From the NCBI RefSeq assembly GCF_030297595.1, contig NZ_AP028138.1, forward strand, positions 806,001 through 870,000: DNA of 64,000 bases. The letters are read 5' to 3'. The translations under genes and the position numbers were made by a program. This DNA is from Polynucleobacter sp. HIN7. GTDB taxonomy: Bacteria; Pseudomonadota; Gammaproteobacteria; Burkholderiales; Burkholderiaceae. How positions within the stretch are numbered: the first letter of the stretch is position 1; each line of letters opens with the position of its first letter. This document shows, one piece after another, positions 45,568-54,687 of this stretch. The notes beneath the pieces are model-generated. The model was given only the letters and a program-made list of their open reading frames with translations, was not told the origin of the DNA and did not search any database.

Positions 45568-46899
45568 GTGCAAATCGAAAACTTAGGTAGCTTAGATCGC
45601 AAAATTACTCTCCAATTTAATCGTGCTGATGTGAATCAAGCACGCGAAGCACGTTTGAATAAGATTGGTAAATCCATGAAGATGCCTGGCTTTCGTCCAG
45701 GTAAGGTGCCCAAGAAAATGGTGGAGCAGCAGTATGGCCTGCAAGTAGATTTTGAGGTTCAGTACGACAAAGCCTCGCAACTCTTTTATGAGGTCAGCAA
45801 AAAAGAAGGAATCAAATTAGCTAGCCAGCCCCGCTTAGAACCCAAAAGTGAGATTGGTGCCGACGAAGTGGTCTTCGACGCTTTCTTTGAGGTCTTGCCC
45901 GAAGTGAAGATTGGGGACTTCAGTGGCTCCGAATTAACCTGCTACACCACCGATGTGAACGATCCAGAAATCGATCGCGCATTGGATGTGTTGCGTAAAC
46001 AGCGCGTGCATTACCACTCGCGTGGTGAGGCAGGCGAGCATGGTGACGGCGGTGCTGACACGAGTGCTCAAACAGATGATCAAGTCACCCTTGATTTTGT
46101 GGGCACGATTGATGGTGTGGAGTTTGCAGGCGGTAAAGCTGACGACTTCAAATTCGTAATCGGTGCCGGTCAGATGTTGCCCGAGTTTGAGGCCGCAGCC
46201 TTAGGTCTTAAAAAGGGCGAGAGCAAAACCTTCCCTTTAAGCTTCCCAGCGGAATACCATGGTAAAGAAGTGGCAGGTAAAACCGCTCAGTTCACAATCA
46301 CCATCAAGGATGTCGCCTGGCCTCATTTACCTCCTGTTGACGATGAGTTTGCCAAATCCCTTGGGATTACCGAAGGTGGCGTCGAGAAGATGCGCAGTGA
46401 GATTAAGGCCAATATGGAGCGTGAGGTGAAGCGGCGCAGCGAGGCTCTCCTTAAGAATCAGGTCATGGAAGAGCTAATCAAGCAATGCCAACTCGATGTG
46501 CCTAAATCACTAATTACCAGCGAACAAGAACGTTTAGTAGAAGGCGCGCGTCAGGACCTGATGCAACGCGGCATCCCCAATGCAAAGGATGCGCCGATTC
46601 CTGCCGAGATGTTTGCTGAGCAGGCTGATAAGCGCGTGCGTCTTGGATTGATTCTGTCGGATCTGGTGAAGCTTCATAACTTAACCGCGACCCCTGATCA
46701 AATTAAAGCGTCGATCGAAGAGACCGCCGCGACCTACGAGGACCCCAAAGAGGTAGTGCGCTGGTATTACAGTGATCCGAGCCGCCTCAAGGAGGTCGAA
46801 GCAGTGGTTCTTGAGGAGAACGTGGTGAAGCACATTTGCGGCCTTGCGAAAGTAGCCGACAAATCGGTTAGTTTCGAAGAGCTCAGCAAAATGAGTTAA
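45568..46899 (+). CDS. tig: Trigger factor
   Basis: Ribosome-bound chaperone and prolyl isomerase. The 443-residue protein has the ribosome-binding domain with the signature [19 protein letters not shown], the FKBP-type domain ([38 protein letters not shown]) and the long helical chaperone domain. A short acidic, Gly-rich insert ([19 protein letters not shown]) precedes the FKBP domain. The start is GTG 45568 with AAAGAGG upstream. It heads the tig-clpP-clpX-lon block. Confidence 0.97.
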   Translation: MQIENLGSLDRKITLQFNRADVNQAREARLNKIGKSMKMPGFRPGKVPKKMVEQQYGLQVDFEVQYDKASQLFYEVSKKEGIKLASQPRLEPKSEIGADEVVFDAFFEVLPEVKIGDFSGSELTCYTTDVNDPEIDRALDVLRKQRVHYHSRGEAGEHGDGGADTSAQTDDQVTLDFVGTIDGVEFAGGKADDFKFVIGAGQMLPEFEAAALGLKKGESKTFPLSFPAEYHGKEVAGKTAQFTITIKDVAWPHLPPVDDEFAKSLGITEGGVEKMRSEIKANMEREVKRRSEALLKNQVMEELIKQCQLDVPKSLITSEQERLVEGARQDLMQRGIPNAKDAPIPAEMFAEQADKRVRLGLILSDLVKLHNLTATPDQIKASIEETAATYEDPKEVVRWYYSDPSRLKEVEAVVLEENVVKHICGLAKVADKSVSFEELSKMS

Positions 46900-46930
46900 T
46901 CTAGTAGCCAATGATTAATCTGGAAAGTTA

Positions 46931-47548
46931 ATGAGCATGAGCGCACTTGAAACCCAAGCCCTTGGTTTAGTTCCAATGGTGGTAGAAACCTCCGGACGAG
47001 GAGAGCGTGCCTACGACATCTACTCACGTCTATTAAAAGAGCGGGTGGTGTTTCTGGTGGGTGAGGTCAATGATCAAACCGCCAACTTAGTGATTGCGCA
47101 ATTACTATTTCTGGAGAGTGAGAACCCCGACAAGGAGATCTCGCTTTATATCAATTCTCCTGGTGGATCGGTCTCTGCTGGTTTAGCAATCTACGACACC
47201 ATGCAATTCATTAAGCCCCATGTAAGTACCTTGTGCATGGGAATGGCTGCCAGTATGGGTGCTTTCTTACTGGCCGCTGGTGAAAAGGGCAAGCGCTACG
47301 CCTTGCCCAATGCGCGCGTGATGATTCATCAGCCATTAGGTGGTGCACGCGGTCAGGCCTCCGATATTGAGATCCAAGCTCGCGAGATCTTGTACTTGCG
47401 CGAACGCTTGAACACGATCTTATCGCAACGCACAGGCCAAACGATCGAGACCATCGCTAAAGATACCGATCGCGATAATTTCATGTCAGCTGAGCAAGCA
47501 CGTGATTATGGCCTGGTTGATAAAGTGATCGATCAGCGCGGTAGCTAA
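46931..47548 (+). CDS. clpP: ATP-dependent Clp protease proteolytic subunit
   Basis: Serine protease tetradecamer working with ClpX or ClpA. The catalytic serine is in [14 protein letters not shown], the histidine in [21 protein letters not shown] and the aspartate in [15 protein letters not shown]. The 205-residue length is normal, with a short propeptide before [25 protein letters not shown] 46937 is an alternative start with more usual spacing from GGAAAG. Confidence 0.97.
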   Translation: MSMSALETQALGLVPMVVETSGRGERAYDIYSRLLKERVVFLVGEVNDQTANLVIAQLLFLESENPDKEISLYINSPGGSVSAGLAIYDTMQFIKPHVSTLCMGMAASMGAFLLAAGEKGKRYALPNARVMIHQPLGGARGQASDIEIQAREILYLRERLNTILSQRTGQTIETIAKDTDRDNFMSAEQARDYGLVDKVIDQRGS

Positions 47549-47563
47549 TACCTAGATTAAGCG

Positions 47564-48928
47564 ATGAGCGAAACTACCACCACGGATAAAACGCTGTACT
47601 GTTCCTTCTGTGGCAAAAGCCAGCATGAGGTCAAAAAACTAATTGCTGGCCCATCGGTGTTTATTTGTGACGAGTGCATCGATCTATGCACCGATATTAT
47701 TCAAGAAGAAATTGCGAAAGAGCCGCTGGCTAACAAAGGAGATGCCTTACCATCCCCTCAAGAGATTCGCTTAAACCTTGATCAATATGTAATCGGTCAA
47801 GATCTCGCCAAGAAAACCTTAGCAGTCGCTGTTTACAACCATTACAAGCGCTTATTGCATCTGCCCCCACCGAAAGTGAAGAAGGCGGAAGGCGACAAAG
47901 CGGAAGCACCTAAAGATAATAAGAAAACGGCCGCCCAAGCAGGCAACAACAAGCCACTGGTCGATGGTGTGGAGTTAGCCAAGAGCAATATTCTATTAAT
48001 TGGCCCTACTGGTTCCGGCAAAACCTTGTTGGCACAGACCTTGGCCCGCATGCTGGATGTGCCCTTTGTGATGGCCGACGCCACTACATTGACCGAAGCT
48101 GGATACGTGGGCGAGGATGTTGAGAACATCATTCAGAAGCTCTTGCAAAATTGCGACTACAACATTGAGAAAGCCGAGCGTGGCATTGTGTATATCGATG
48201 AGATCGATAAGATCTCTCGTAAATCGGATAACCCATCGATTACCCGTGATGTCTCGGGTGAGGGTGTGCAACAGGCTCTACTCAAGTTGATTGAAGGCAC
48301 GATGGCCTCGGTGCCCCCTCAGGGCGGACGCAAACATCCCAATCAAGATTTCTTACAGGTCGATACCACCAACATCCTCTTTATTTGTGGTGGCGCCTTT
48401 GATGGCCTAGAGAAAGTCATTGCGCAGCGCACCCAAAAGACGGGTATTGGTTTTGGAGCAGAAGTTGCTGCCAAAGACAGTCGAGGTATTGGCCAGCTCT
48501 TGGCAGAAGTAGAACCCGAAGATCTCATCAAGTTTGGTTTGATTCCGGAGTTAATTGGTCGTTTACCAGTACTTGCAACCTTAGCGGAGCTTGATGAGAC
48601 CGCCTTGGTCGCCATTTTGACCGAACCTAAAAACGCACTGGTAAAGCAATACCAAGCCTTGCTTGGGATGGAGGGCGTGGAGTTAGAGGTTCGCCCCGAG
48701 GCCTTAAGTGCGATTGCGAAGAAGGCGATTGCTCGTAAAACTGGTGCCCGAGGCCTGCGATCTCTGCTCGAAGGCGTGCTGATGGATGTGATGTACGAAC
48801 TTCCATCGATGAAGAATGTCCAAAAAGTTGTGATTGACGAGAGTACCGTGCAATCTGGCGCTAAGCCTTTGATTGTGTACAAGCAGGGTGGCGATGACGC
48901 GGAGTCATCCCTAAGCAAAAAGGCTTAG
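47564..48928 (+). CDS. clpX: ATP-dependent Clp protease ATPase subunit ClpX
   Basis: Hexameric AAA+ unfoldase that feeds ClpP. The 454-residue protein has the zinc-binding domain [15 protein letters not shown] with ICDECIDLC (four cysteines), Walker [16 protein letters not shown], Walker [17 protein letters not shown], the pore loop [10 protein letters not shown] and [14 protein letters not shown] lysine/alanine-rich linker ([20 protein letters not shown]) of about 25 residues between zinc and AAA+ parts is longer than in E. coli. 15 bp after clpP. Confidence 0.97.
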   Translation: MSETTTTDKTLYCSFCGKSQHEVKKLIAGPSVFICDECIDLCTDIIQEEIAKEPLANKGDALPSPQEIRLNLDQYVIGQDLAKKTLAVAVYNHYKRLLHLPPPKVKKAEGDKAEAPKDNKKTAAQAGNNKPLVDGVELAKSNILLIGPTGSGKTLLAQTLARMLDVPFVMADATTLTEAGYVGEDVENIIQKLLQNCDYNIEKAERGIVYIDEIDKISRKSDNPSITRDVSGEGVQQALLKLIEGTMASVPPQGGRKHPNQDFLQVDTTNILFICGGAFDGLEKVIAQRTQKTGIGFGAEVAAKDSRGIGQLLAEVEPEDLIKFGLIPELIGRLPVLATLAELDETALVAILTEPKNALVKQYQALLGMEGVELEVRPEALSAIAKKAIARKTGARGLRSLLEGVLMDVMYELPSMKNVQKVVIDESTVQSGAKPLIVYKQGGDDAESSLSKKA

Positions 48929-48975
48929 GCCTTAGTCATAAAACTCCCTGAAATCAAGCCGTTTTTGCAAAATTA

Positions 48976-49006
48976 ACCCTAATTTGGGGTATTTTTGATC
49001 TTTTTT
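48976..49006 (+). terminator. Weak intrinsic terminator between clpX and lon
   Basis: ACCC and GGGT form a short stem around 7 bases, followed by ATTTTTGATCTTTTTT. The stem is weak but the T-rich tail is long; it would allow partial read-through from clpX into lon. Confidence 0.4.
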
Positions 49007-49018
49007 GTATGATTGGTA

Positions 49019-49045
49019 TTGAGTTTTTCGATGAACTCCCCACAT
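49019..49045 (+). promoter_or_regulatory. Sigma32-like heat-shock promoter for lon
   Basis: TTGAG (49019-49023), a 14-bp spacer and CCCCACAT (49038-49045) resemble the RpoH consensus CTTGAA-N(13-15)-CCCCATNT, 41 bp before the lon start. Heat-shock control of lon is established in many proteobacteria; here it is inferred from the match. Confidence 0.6.
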
Positions 49046-49086
49046 AGGTAGTATGCTAGTCATAGAACTAACTGGAGAACAACGCA

Positions 49087-51519
49087 ATGCCAGGACAATT
49101 ATTACTTCCTTCTGAACCCATCCAGTTACCTTTGTTGCCCTTAAGGGACGTGGTGGTCTTTCCCCATATGGTGATCCCATTGTTTGTGGGTCGCCCCAAA
49201 TCGATTAAGGCCCTTGAGGCCGCGATGGAGACCGGTAAGAGTGTCTTGCTGGTGGCACAAAAAGCCGCCGCCAAAGATGAGCCCTCGGTTGAGGACCTGT
49301 ATGAGGTGGGCTGCATTGCCAGCATCCTGCAAATGCTCAAACTCCCGGACGGTACCGTGAAGGTTCTCGTTGAAGGCTCGCAACGGGCTGAAGTCAGTCA
49401 GATTGAAGATAGCTTGGGCTACTTCAGTTGCGAGGCCACTCCTAAAGAGATTGAGGTGGTCGACGCGCACGAGACTGAAGCACTGCGCCGTGCGATCATG
49501 GCTCAGTTTGATCAATACGTCAAACTTAATAAAAAAATCCCCCAAGAGATCTTGGCATCGCTTGCAGGAATTGATGATCCCAGCCGCTTAGCTGACACCA
49601 TTTGCGCGCATTTGCCAGTAAAACTTGAGCAAAAGCAGCGCCTATTGGAAATGAACGGTGTGATGCAACGCTTAGAAAGTCTCTTAACGGATCTTGAGAG
49701 CGAAATCGATATCTTGCAAGTTGAGAAGCGGATTCGTGGTCGCGTGAAGCGCCAGATGGAAAAGAGTCAGCGCGAGTACTACCTCAACGAGCAGGTGAAA
49801 GCCATTCAGAAAGAACTGGGTGAGGGCGAAGAGGGCGCAGACCTTGAAGAGCTGGAGAAGCGCATTAAAGCGGCACGCATGCCCAAAGAGGCTTTGAAGA
49901 AGGCCGAGTCTGAGCTCAAGAAATTAAAACTCATGTCACCGATGTCAGCGGAGGCAACGGTGATCCGTAACTTCATCGATACCTTGGTGAACTTGCCATG
50001 GCGCAAGAAGAGCAAAATTAATAACGACTTGAGTAATGCTGAAAAGGTATTGAACGAGGACCATTATGGGCTCGACAAAGTCAAAGAGCGCATTCTGGAG
50101 TACCTTGCGGTTCAGCAACGGGTAGATCGCGTGAAAGCACCCATTCTATGTTTGGTTGGACCGCCCGGAGTCGGTAAGACCTCACTTGGACAATCGGTTG
50201 CACGCGCAACGAACCGTAAGTTTGTGCGCATGGCCTTGGGTGGAGTCCGGGATGAGTCGGAGATTCGGGGGCATCGTCGTACCTATATTGGTTCAATGCC
50301 AGGCAAGATTCTGAGTAGTCTCACTAAGGTTGGTGTTCGTAATCCATTGTTCCTACTTGATGAAGTGGATAAGATGGGTATGGATTTCCGTGGCGATCCC
50401 GCGAGCGCTCTGCTTGAGGTTCTGGACCCAGAGCAAAACCATACCTTCCAAGATCACTATGTTGAAGTGGACTTTGATCTCTCGGATGTGATGTTTGTGG
50501 CAACTGCCAATTCACTTAACATCCCGGGACCCCTGCTCGATCGCATGGAAGTAATCCGCCTAGCCGGTTATACCGAGGATGAGAAACTCAGTATTGCGAA
50601 GAACTACCTCATTCCAAAACAAAATAAGAACAATGGCTTGAAAGACGGTGAACTCACCATTGATGAGAGCGCAATTCGGAACATCATTCGTTATTACACG
50701 CGCGAGGCAGGTGTTCGTGCACTCGAGCGCGAGATTAGCAAAATCTGCCGCAAGACCGTGAAGATGCTGCTCCTCAAAAAAGAGAGTGCGCCCATCAAAG
50801 TCGATGCCGATAATCTCGAGAAATTCCTATCGGTACGCATGTTTGACTTTGGCTCCGCCGCAAAGGAGAACCAAGTTGGGCAGGTTACGGGTCTGGCATG
50901 GACAGAGGTTGGTGGTGATTTGCTCACGATTGAAGCAGCTCTGATGCCAGGTAAAGGTACGATCACTCGTACTGGCTCCATTGGTGATGTCATGAAAGAA
51001 TCCGTCGAGGCTGCCAGAACGGTGGTGCGCTCGCGCGCCAAGGGACTCGGTATTGTGGATGAGGCCTTTGAGAAGAAGGACATTCATATTCACTTCCCGG
51101 AGGGTGCCACCCCCAAAGATGGTCCATCGGCAGGTATTGCAATCACCACCGCACTGGTCTCGGTATTTACCGGAATCCCCGTGCGCTCTGATATCGCCAT
51201 GACTGGTGAGATTACCTTGCGAGGCGAGGTCCTTCCAATTGGCGGCCTGAAAGAAAAACTCTTGGCAGCACACCGTGGCGGGATTAAGTTGGTCCTGATT
51301 CCGGAAGAGAACGTCAAAGATTTAATTGATATTCCGGATAATGTGAAGAATGCGATCGAGATTGTCCCAGTTCGCTGGATTGATAAGGTCTTGGAACTTG
51401 CCTTAGAGCGCAAGGCCGAGCCTCTACCCGATCCCAGCCCTGAGGAGTTAGCTAAAAAGGCCGCCGAGGCTGCTAAGCAAACCAGCAGCCCTGCGAGTGG
51501 AGACGTCATCAAACATTAA
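49087..51519 (+). CDS. lon: ATP-dependent protease Lon
   Basis: AAA+ protease that degrades misfolded and regulatory proteins. The 810-residue protein has the LAN substrate domain ([23 protein letters not shown]), Walker [16 protein letters not shown], Walker [14 protein letters not shown], and the protease domain with the catalytic serine in [18 protein letters not shown] and the lysine in [15 protein letters not shown]. Length and motifs are standard. A strong AACTGGAGAAC ribosome site precedes the ATG. A tRNA-Val follows 26 bp after the stop. Confidence 0.98.
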   Translation: MPGQLLLPSEPIQLPLLPLRDVVVFPHMVIPLFVGRPKSIKALEAAMETGKSVLLVAQKAAAKDEPSVEDLYEVGCIASILQMLKLPDGTVKVLVEGSQRAEVSQIEDSLGYFSCEATPKEIEVVDAHETEALRRAIMAQFDQYVKLNKKIPQEILASLAGIDDPSRLADTICAHLPVKLEQKQRLLEMNGVMQRLESLLTDLESEIDILQVEKRIRGRVKRQMEKSQREYYLNEQVKAIQKELGEGEEGADLEELEKRIKAARMPKEALKKAESELKKLKLMSPMSAEATVIRNFIDTLVNLPWRKKSKINNDLSNAEKVLNEDHYGLDKVKERILEYLAVQQRVDRVKAPILCLVGPPGVGKTSLGQSVARATNRKFVRMALGGVRDESEIRGHRRTYIGSMPGKILSSLTKVGVRNPLFLLDEVDKMGMDFRGDPASALLEVLDPEQNHTFQDHYVEVDFDLSDVMFVATANSLNIPGPLLDRMEVIRLAGYTEDEKLSIAKNYLIPKQNKNNGLKDGELTIDESAIRNIIRYYTREAGVRALEREISKICRKTVKMLLLKKESAPIKVDADNLEKFLSVRMFDFGSAAKENQVGQVTGLAWTEVGGDLLTIEAALMPGKGTITRTGSIGDVMKESVEAARTVVRSRAKGLGIVDEAFEKKDIHIHFPEGATPKDGPSAGIAITTALVSVFTGIPVRSDIAMTGEITLRGEVLPIGGLKEKLLAAHRGGIKLVLIPEENVKDLIDIPDNVKNAIEIVPVRWIDKVLELALERKAEPLPDPSPEELAKKAAEAAKQTSSPASGDVIKH

Positions 51520-51545
51520 GTTACAATCTCGGTTGTCAGTTTTAA

Positions 51546-51621
51546 GGGTGCTTAGCTCAGCTGGTAGAGCGTCTGCCTTACACGCAGAATGTCAGCGGTT
51601 CGATCCCGTTAGCACCCACCA
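51546..51621 (+). tRNA. tRNA-Val (anticodon UAC)
   Basis: A 76-base tRNA with encoded CCA. The acceptor stem GGGTGCT/AGCACCC is perfect, the D arm is GCTCAGCTGGTAGAGC, the anticodon stem TCTGC/GCAGA holds the loop CTTACAC (anticodon TAC), and the T arm has GGTTCGATCCC. It lies 26 bp after lon and 13 bp before ppiD with no room for a separate promoter, so it is probably cut out of a lon-tRNA-ppiD transcript. Confidence 0.97.
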
Positions 51622-51634
51622 TTCTTTTTAATCC

Positions 51635-53074
51635 ATGCTCGACTCCGTTCGTAAACACCAAAAACTAGCGCAGATCATTCTGTTGATCTTTATCGTCCCA
51701 TCATTTGCGCTCTTTGGTATCTCGAGCTATACGGATTTCTTTGACAAAGATACCGATTTGGTCAAGATTGATGGCAAACCCATTACCACCCAAGAGGTGG
51801 ATAACAATGCTAAGCGTCAAGCCGAGCGATTTGGTGGAACTAGTCAAATTGCGCAGAGTCTGCCATTCCGACAAGCCGTATTAGATGAGTTGATTCAGCA
51901 GCGTCTCTTGGCATTTGCCGTACGCGACCTCAAACTCAGTATTAGCAATGCCTACCTCAGTCAAAGCTTAGCGCAGATCCCAGAGATCAAGGCCATGTAC
52001 AAACCCGATGGTAGTTTTGACTCTGCCCGCTATCGTCAACTATTAGCCAATGTGGGCATGACCGTTGATCAATTTGAGAATGCTCAACGCTTTGATCTCA
52101 TGATTCAGCAACTGGTTACCGCAGTGGCGCGTACCGAGTTACCAAATCCAAAATTAGCAAGCATGATCTCAACCATGTATGAGACCGAACGTCAGGTTCA
52201 ATCTTTACGATTTACAGCCAATGAGTTTGTAAACAAAGTGAACCCAACCGATGCTCAATTGCAGGAGTATTACCAGGCTAATACCAAACTCTTTGAGTCT
52301 CCTGAGACCATCGATGTGGAGTTCCTGGTTCTCAAAGCTGATCCGAAAGAAGACGCTAAAGTATTTAATGACAAGGCTGATCAGTTCGCCAACATCACCT
52401 ATGATCAAGCAGACAGTCTTAAACCAGCAGCGGATAAATTAAAGCTCTCCATTCAGTCGGCCAAAGGGGTGGGGCGTAATGGTCAAGCGAGTCTTTCCAA
52501 AGATCATCCCATGAATGATCGACGCGTGGTGCAAGCGCTATTTAATGATGAAGCACTCAAGAACAAACGTAATATCGAAGCAGTACAAATTGCCCCTGGC
52601 ACCTTTGTATCGGCGCGCGTAGTAACGTTCAACCCCTCTAAAGTTTTACCCTACAAAGAGGTGAGTGCTGAAGTGCGCCGCCAATACAGTCTGAAGGCTG
52701 CCCAAAAACTAGCAGCCGAAGCAGCGGGCACGCGCTTTGAGGTCCTACAAAAGAACCCGAATGACACCAATGGTTTTGGTAAGCCAGTATGGGTCTCGCG
52801 TAATAAGCCAATCGATCTTATTGGCCCACAACTCGATGCGGTCATGGCGGTTGATCCAGCCAAACTACCTGTAGTGGTATCTGCTCAAGGCTCGGATGGC
52901 GGAATCACTTTGTATCGCATTGATCAAGTGCGTCAACCACCAGCTGCAGACCCTAAAATGAGAGCTGCACAAGCACAGCAAATGGAAGCGTTAGCAGCTC
53001 AAGCAGAGTTTGCGGCCTTCCTCAATCACATGCGCATCTTGGCAGATGTGAAGATTATCAATCCTCTAAAGTAG
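51635..53074 (+). CDS. ppiD: PpiD/SurA-N periplasmic folding factor lacking the parvulin domain
   Basis: PpiD is an inner-membrane-anchored periplasmic chaperone near the Sec translocon. The protein starts with the PpiD anchor MLDSVRKHQKLAQIILLIFIVPSFALFG (helix about 12-31), then the SurA-N-like chaperone domain (VDNNAKRQAERFGG, LDELIQQRLLAFAVRDL). In full-length PpiD (about 620-640 residues) a parvulin isomerase domain follows; here YYQANTKLFESPETIDVEFLVLKAD passes straight into DQFANITYDQADSLKPAADKLKL, which corresponds to the region after parvulin. Length is only 479. So the isomerase domain seems to be cleanly missing while the frame is intact. No ribosome site: the ATG is 13 bases after the tRNA CCA end. 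Confidence 0.9.
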   Translation: MLDSVRKHQKLAQIILLIFIVPSFALFGISSYTDFFDKDTDLVKIDGKPITTQEVDNNAKRQAERFGGTSQIAQSLPFRQAVLDELIQQRLLAFAVRDLKLSISNAYLSQSLAQIPEIKAMYKPDGSFDSARYRQLLANVGMTVDQFENAQRFDLMIQQLVTAVARTELPNPKLASMISTMYETERQVQSLRFTANEFVNKVNPTDAQLQEYYQANTKLFESPETIDVEFLVLKADPKEDAKVFNDKADQFANITYDQADSLKPAADKLKLSIQSAKGVGRNGQASLSKDHPMNDRRVVQALFNDEALKNKRNIEAVQIAPGTFVSARVVTFNPSKVLPYKEVSAEVRRQYSLKAAQKLAAEAAGTRFEVLQKNPNDTNGFGKPVWVSRNKPIDLIGPQLDAVMAVDPAKLPVVVSAQGSDGGITLYRIDQVRQPPAADPKMRAAQAQQMEALAAQAEFAAFLNHMRILADVKIINPLK

Positions 53075-53082
53075 TATTGTTC

Positions 53083-53247
53083 GTGGAGGATTTCTATCAA
53101 TCACCAGAATTCATGGAAAAACTTCAGGCAGTCGCTAAGAAAAATCCTGACCTGCCAGTTTCGATGATTGAAGATATTTTGATTGGCCTAGATCAAGTTA
53201 GTGCAAATCAGACCACTAATTATCATTTTGAATCAGATCTGACCTGA
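53083..53247 (+). CDS. Possible 54-residue hypothetical protein
   Basis: A short frame from GTG 53083 (or ATG 53113, 44 residues) encodes VEDFYQSPEFMEKLQAV and then KKNPDLPVSMIEDILIGLD, ending SDLT. The hydrophilic, helix-prone composition looks protein-like, but there is no clear ribosome site. It fills most of the space between ppiD and tesA. It may be a real small gene or the remnant of one; I do not recognise it. Confidence 0.3.
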   Translation: MEDFYQSPEFMEKLQAVAKKNPDLPVSMIEDILIGLDQVSANQTTNYHFESDLT

Positions 53248-53252
53248 TCTTA

Positions 53253-53293
53253 TTGCTAGGGATAGGGTTTTCATTCTTATCCCACGTTAGCAA
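53253..53293. terminator. Imperfect hairpin between convergent ppiD and tesA
   Basis: TTGCTAGGGATA (53253-53264) pairs with TATCCC (53278-53283) and TAGCAA (53288-53293), with four unpaired bases (ACGT) on the right arm and a 13-base loop. It lies between the two convergent stops and may act on both strands, but neither side has a strong T-tract. Confidence 0.4.
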
Positions 53294-53298
53294 CAAAC

Positions 53299-53961
53299 CT
53301 AATTAGTTTTAAGAAGCTCTCGGTATGGTTCGAGAGCCTTCCAGACATTATTAAACAGGATTGGTTGTGCCTGTTCATTTGGATGAATCCGATCCGCCTG
53401 AAATAACTCAGGCCGTGTAGCAACACCTTCTAGAAAAAAAGGCAGCAGGGGAACTTGCTCCGACTGCGATAGGGTCACAAACAGCCGCGCAAACTGCTTG
53501 GTATATTCCTGACCATAGTTGGGAGGGATTTGCATCCCTAGTAGCAAGACCTCAGCACCACTTTTCTTACTCATCACGATCATCTCTTTGAGGTTTTTCT
53601 GAGTCGCTGCGAGTGAGAGTCCTCGCAAGGCATCGTTGGCGCCCAGCTCAATAATCACTAAACGAGGTTTGATACGTTTTAAGAGATCTGGCAGACGACT
53701 TAAGCCACCTGCAGTGGTCTCACCGCTAATGCTGGCATTGGCAACTTGCCAAATACTGCCATCCTTACGTAATTGATTTTGGAGCAATCCCACCCAACCG
53801 GTGCCGCGTGGCAGTCCGTACTCTGCAGAAAGGCTATCGCCCAGAACGAGGAGTTGTGGAGTCGCGCTTGGGGTCTTAGCAGTTTGTGCCTGCACGGGTG
53901 CGGCACTGACGAGTAAGATGGAGGCCAATCCAACAACAAATTGTTTAAACAAGGGATTCAC
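53299..53961 (-). CDS. tesA: GDSL/SGNH arylesterase-lysophospholipase TesA-like
   Basis: Periplasmic SGNH hydrolase with thioesterase, arylesterase and lysophospholipase activities. The signal peptide is NPLFKQFVVGLASILLVSAA followed by PVQA. Block I is LLVLGDSLSAEYGL with the nucleophilic serine; block II NASISGETTAGG; block III VIIELGANDALRG; block V ADRIHPNEQAQ with the catalytic Asp and His. The start is probably GTG 53961. It diverges from the YbbA-like ATPase with one base between the two start codons, as in the conserved tesA/ybbA arrangement. Confidence 0.93.
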   Translation of the reverse strand: MNPLFKQFVVGLASILLVSAAPVQAQTAKTPSATPQLLVLGDSLSAEYGLPRGTGWVGLLQNQLRKDGSIWQVANASISGETTAGGLSRLPDLLKRIKPRLVIIELGANDALRGLSLAATQKNLKEMIVMSKKSGAEVLLLGMQIPPNYGQEYTKQFARLFVTLSQSEQVPLLPFFLEGVATRPELFQADRIHPNEQAQPILFNNVWKALEPYRELLKTN

Positions 53962-53962
53962 A

Positions 53963-54652
53963 TTGACTATTGTGCATGAATCTGCCCCAGTCTTGCAGGC
54001 CAAAGGTGTGGGTAAAACAGTTCAGACCAGTGATGGGCTGCTTGCCATTTTGCAAGACATTAATTTCACGATTCGATCAGGAGAGTCGGTTGCCATCGTG
54101 GGAGCATCGGGATCTGGTAAGAGCACACTGTTGGGATTGATGGCTGGCCTAGATCTACCCACGAGCGGCTCGATTGAGCTTATGCAACAGGATCTTGGTC
54201 GATTGGATGAAGACGGTCGGGCAAGGCTCAGGGGTCAGTTCGTGGGCTTTGTGTTTCAGTCCTTTCAGCTAGTACCGCATCTCAATGCCCTCGAAAACGT
54301 CATGCTACCTTTGGAGATCCGCGGTACGCCCCTCTCTCAAGCACGTGAGCTCGCAGCCGATTGCCTCGCACGCGTCGGTTTATCGCAACGCTTGATGCAT
54401 TACCCAAAAACCTTATCCGGTGGTGAACAACAACGCGTAGCCTTAGCCCGTGCATTTGTGAGCCAGCCATCCATTCTGTTTGCCGATGAGCCCACTGGTA
54501 GTTTGGATGAGACTAGCGGTTCCAAAGTCATTGAACTCCTTTTTGAGCTCAACCGTGAGAACGGCTCCACCTTAATCCTAGTAACCCATGACCCTCAACT
54601 CGCAAGGCGCTGCAGCCGTCAGTTAACCCTGCAAGGTGGTCGTCTGGTCTAA
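53963..54652 (+). CDS. YbbA-like ABC transporter ATP-binding protein
   Basis: LolD/MacB-type ATPase. The 229-residue protein has Walker [18 protein letters not shown], the Q-loop [24 protein letters not shown], the ABC signature [17 protein letters not shown], Walker [14 protein letters not shown] and the H-loop [10 protein letters not shown]. In E. coli the partner permease ybbP follows; here purL follows and no permease is in the window. I chose TTG 53963, with AAGGGA six bases before it; GTG 53972 is an alternative. The ATPase must use a permease encoded elsewhere, or act alone. Confidence 0.92.
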   Translation: MTIVHESAPVLQAKGVGKTVQTSDGLLAILQDINFTIRSGESVAIVGASGSGKSTLLGLMAGLDLPTSGSIELMQQDLGRLDEDGRARLRGQFVGFVFQSFQLVPHLNALENVMLPLEIRGTPLSQARELAADCLARVGLSQRLMHYPKTLSGGEQQRVALARAFVSQPSILFADEPTGSLDETSGSKVIELLFELNRENGSTLILVTHDPQLARRCSRQLTLQGGRLV

Positions 54653-54687
54653 AACAAGGACTGGGGTCGCTGGGATCTTATAATTAC

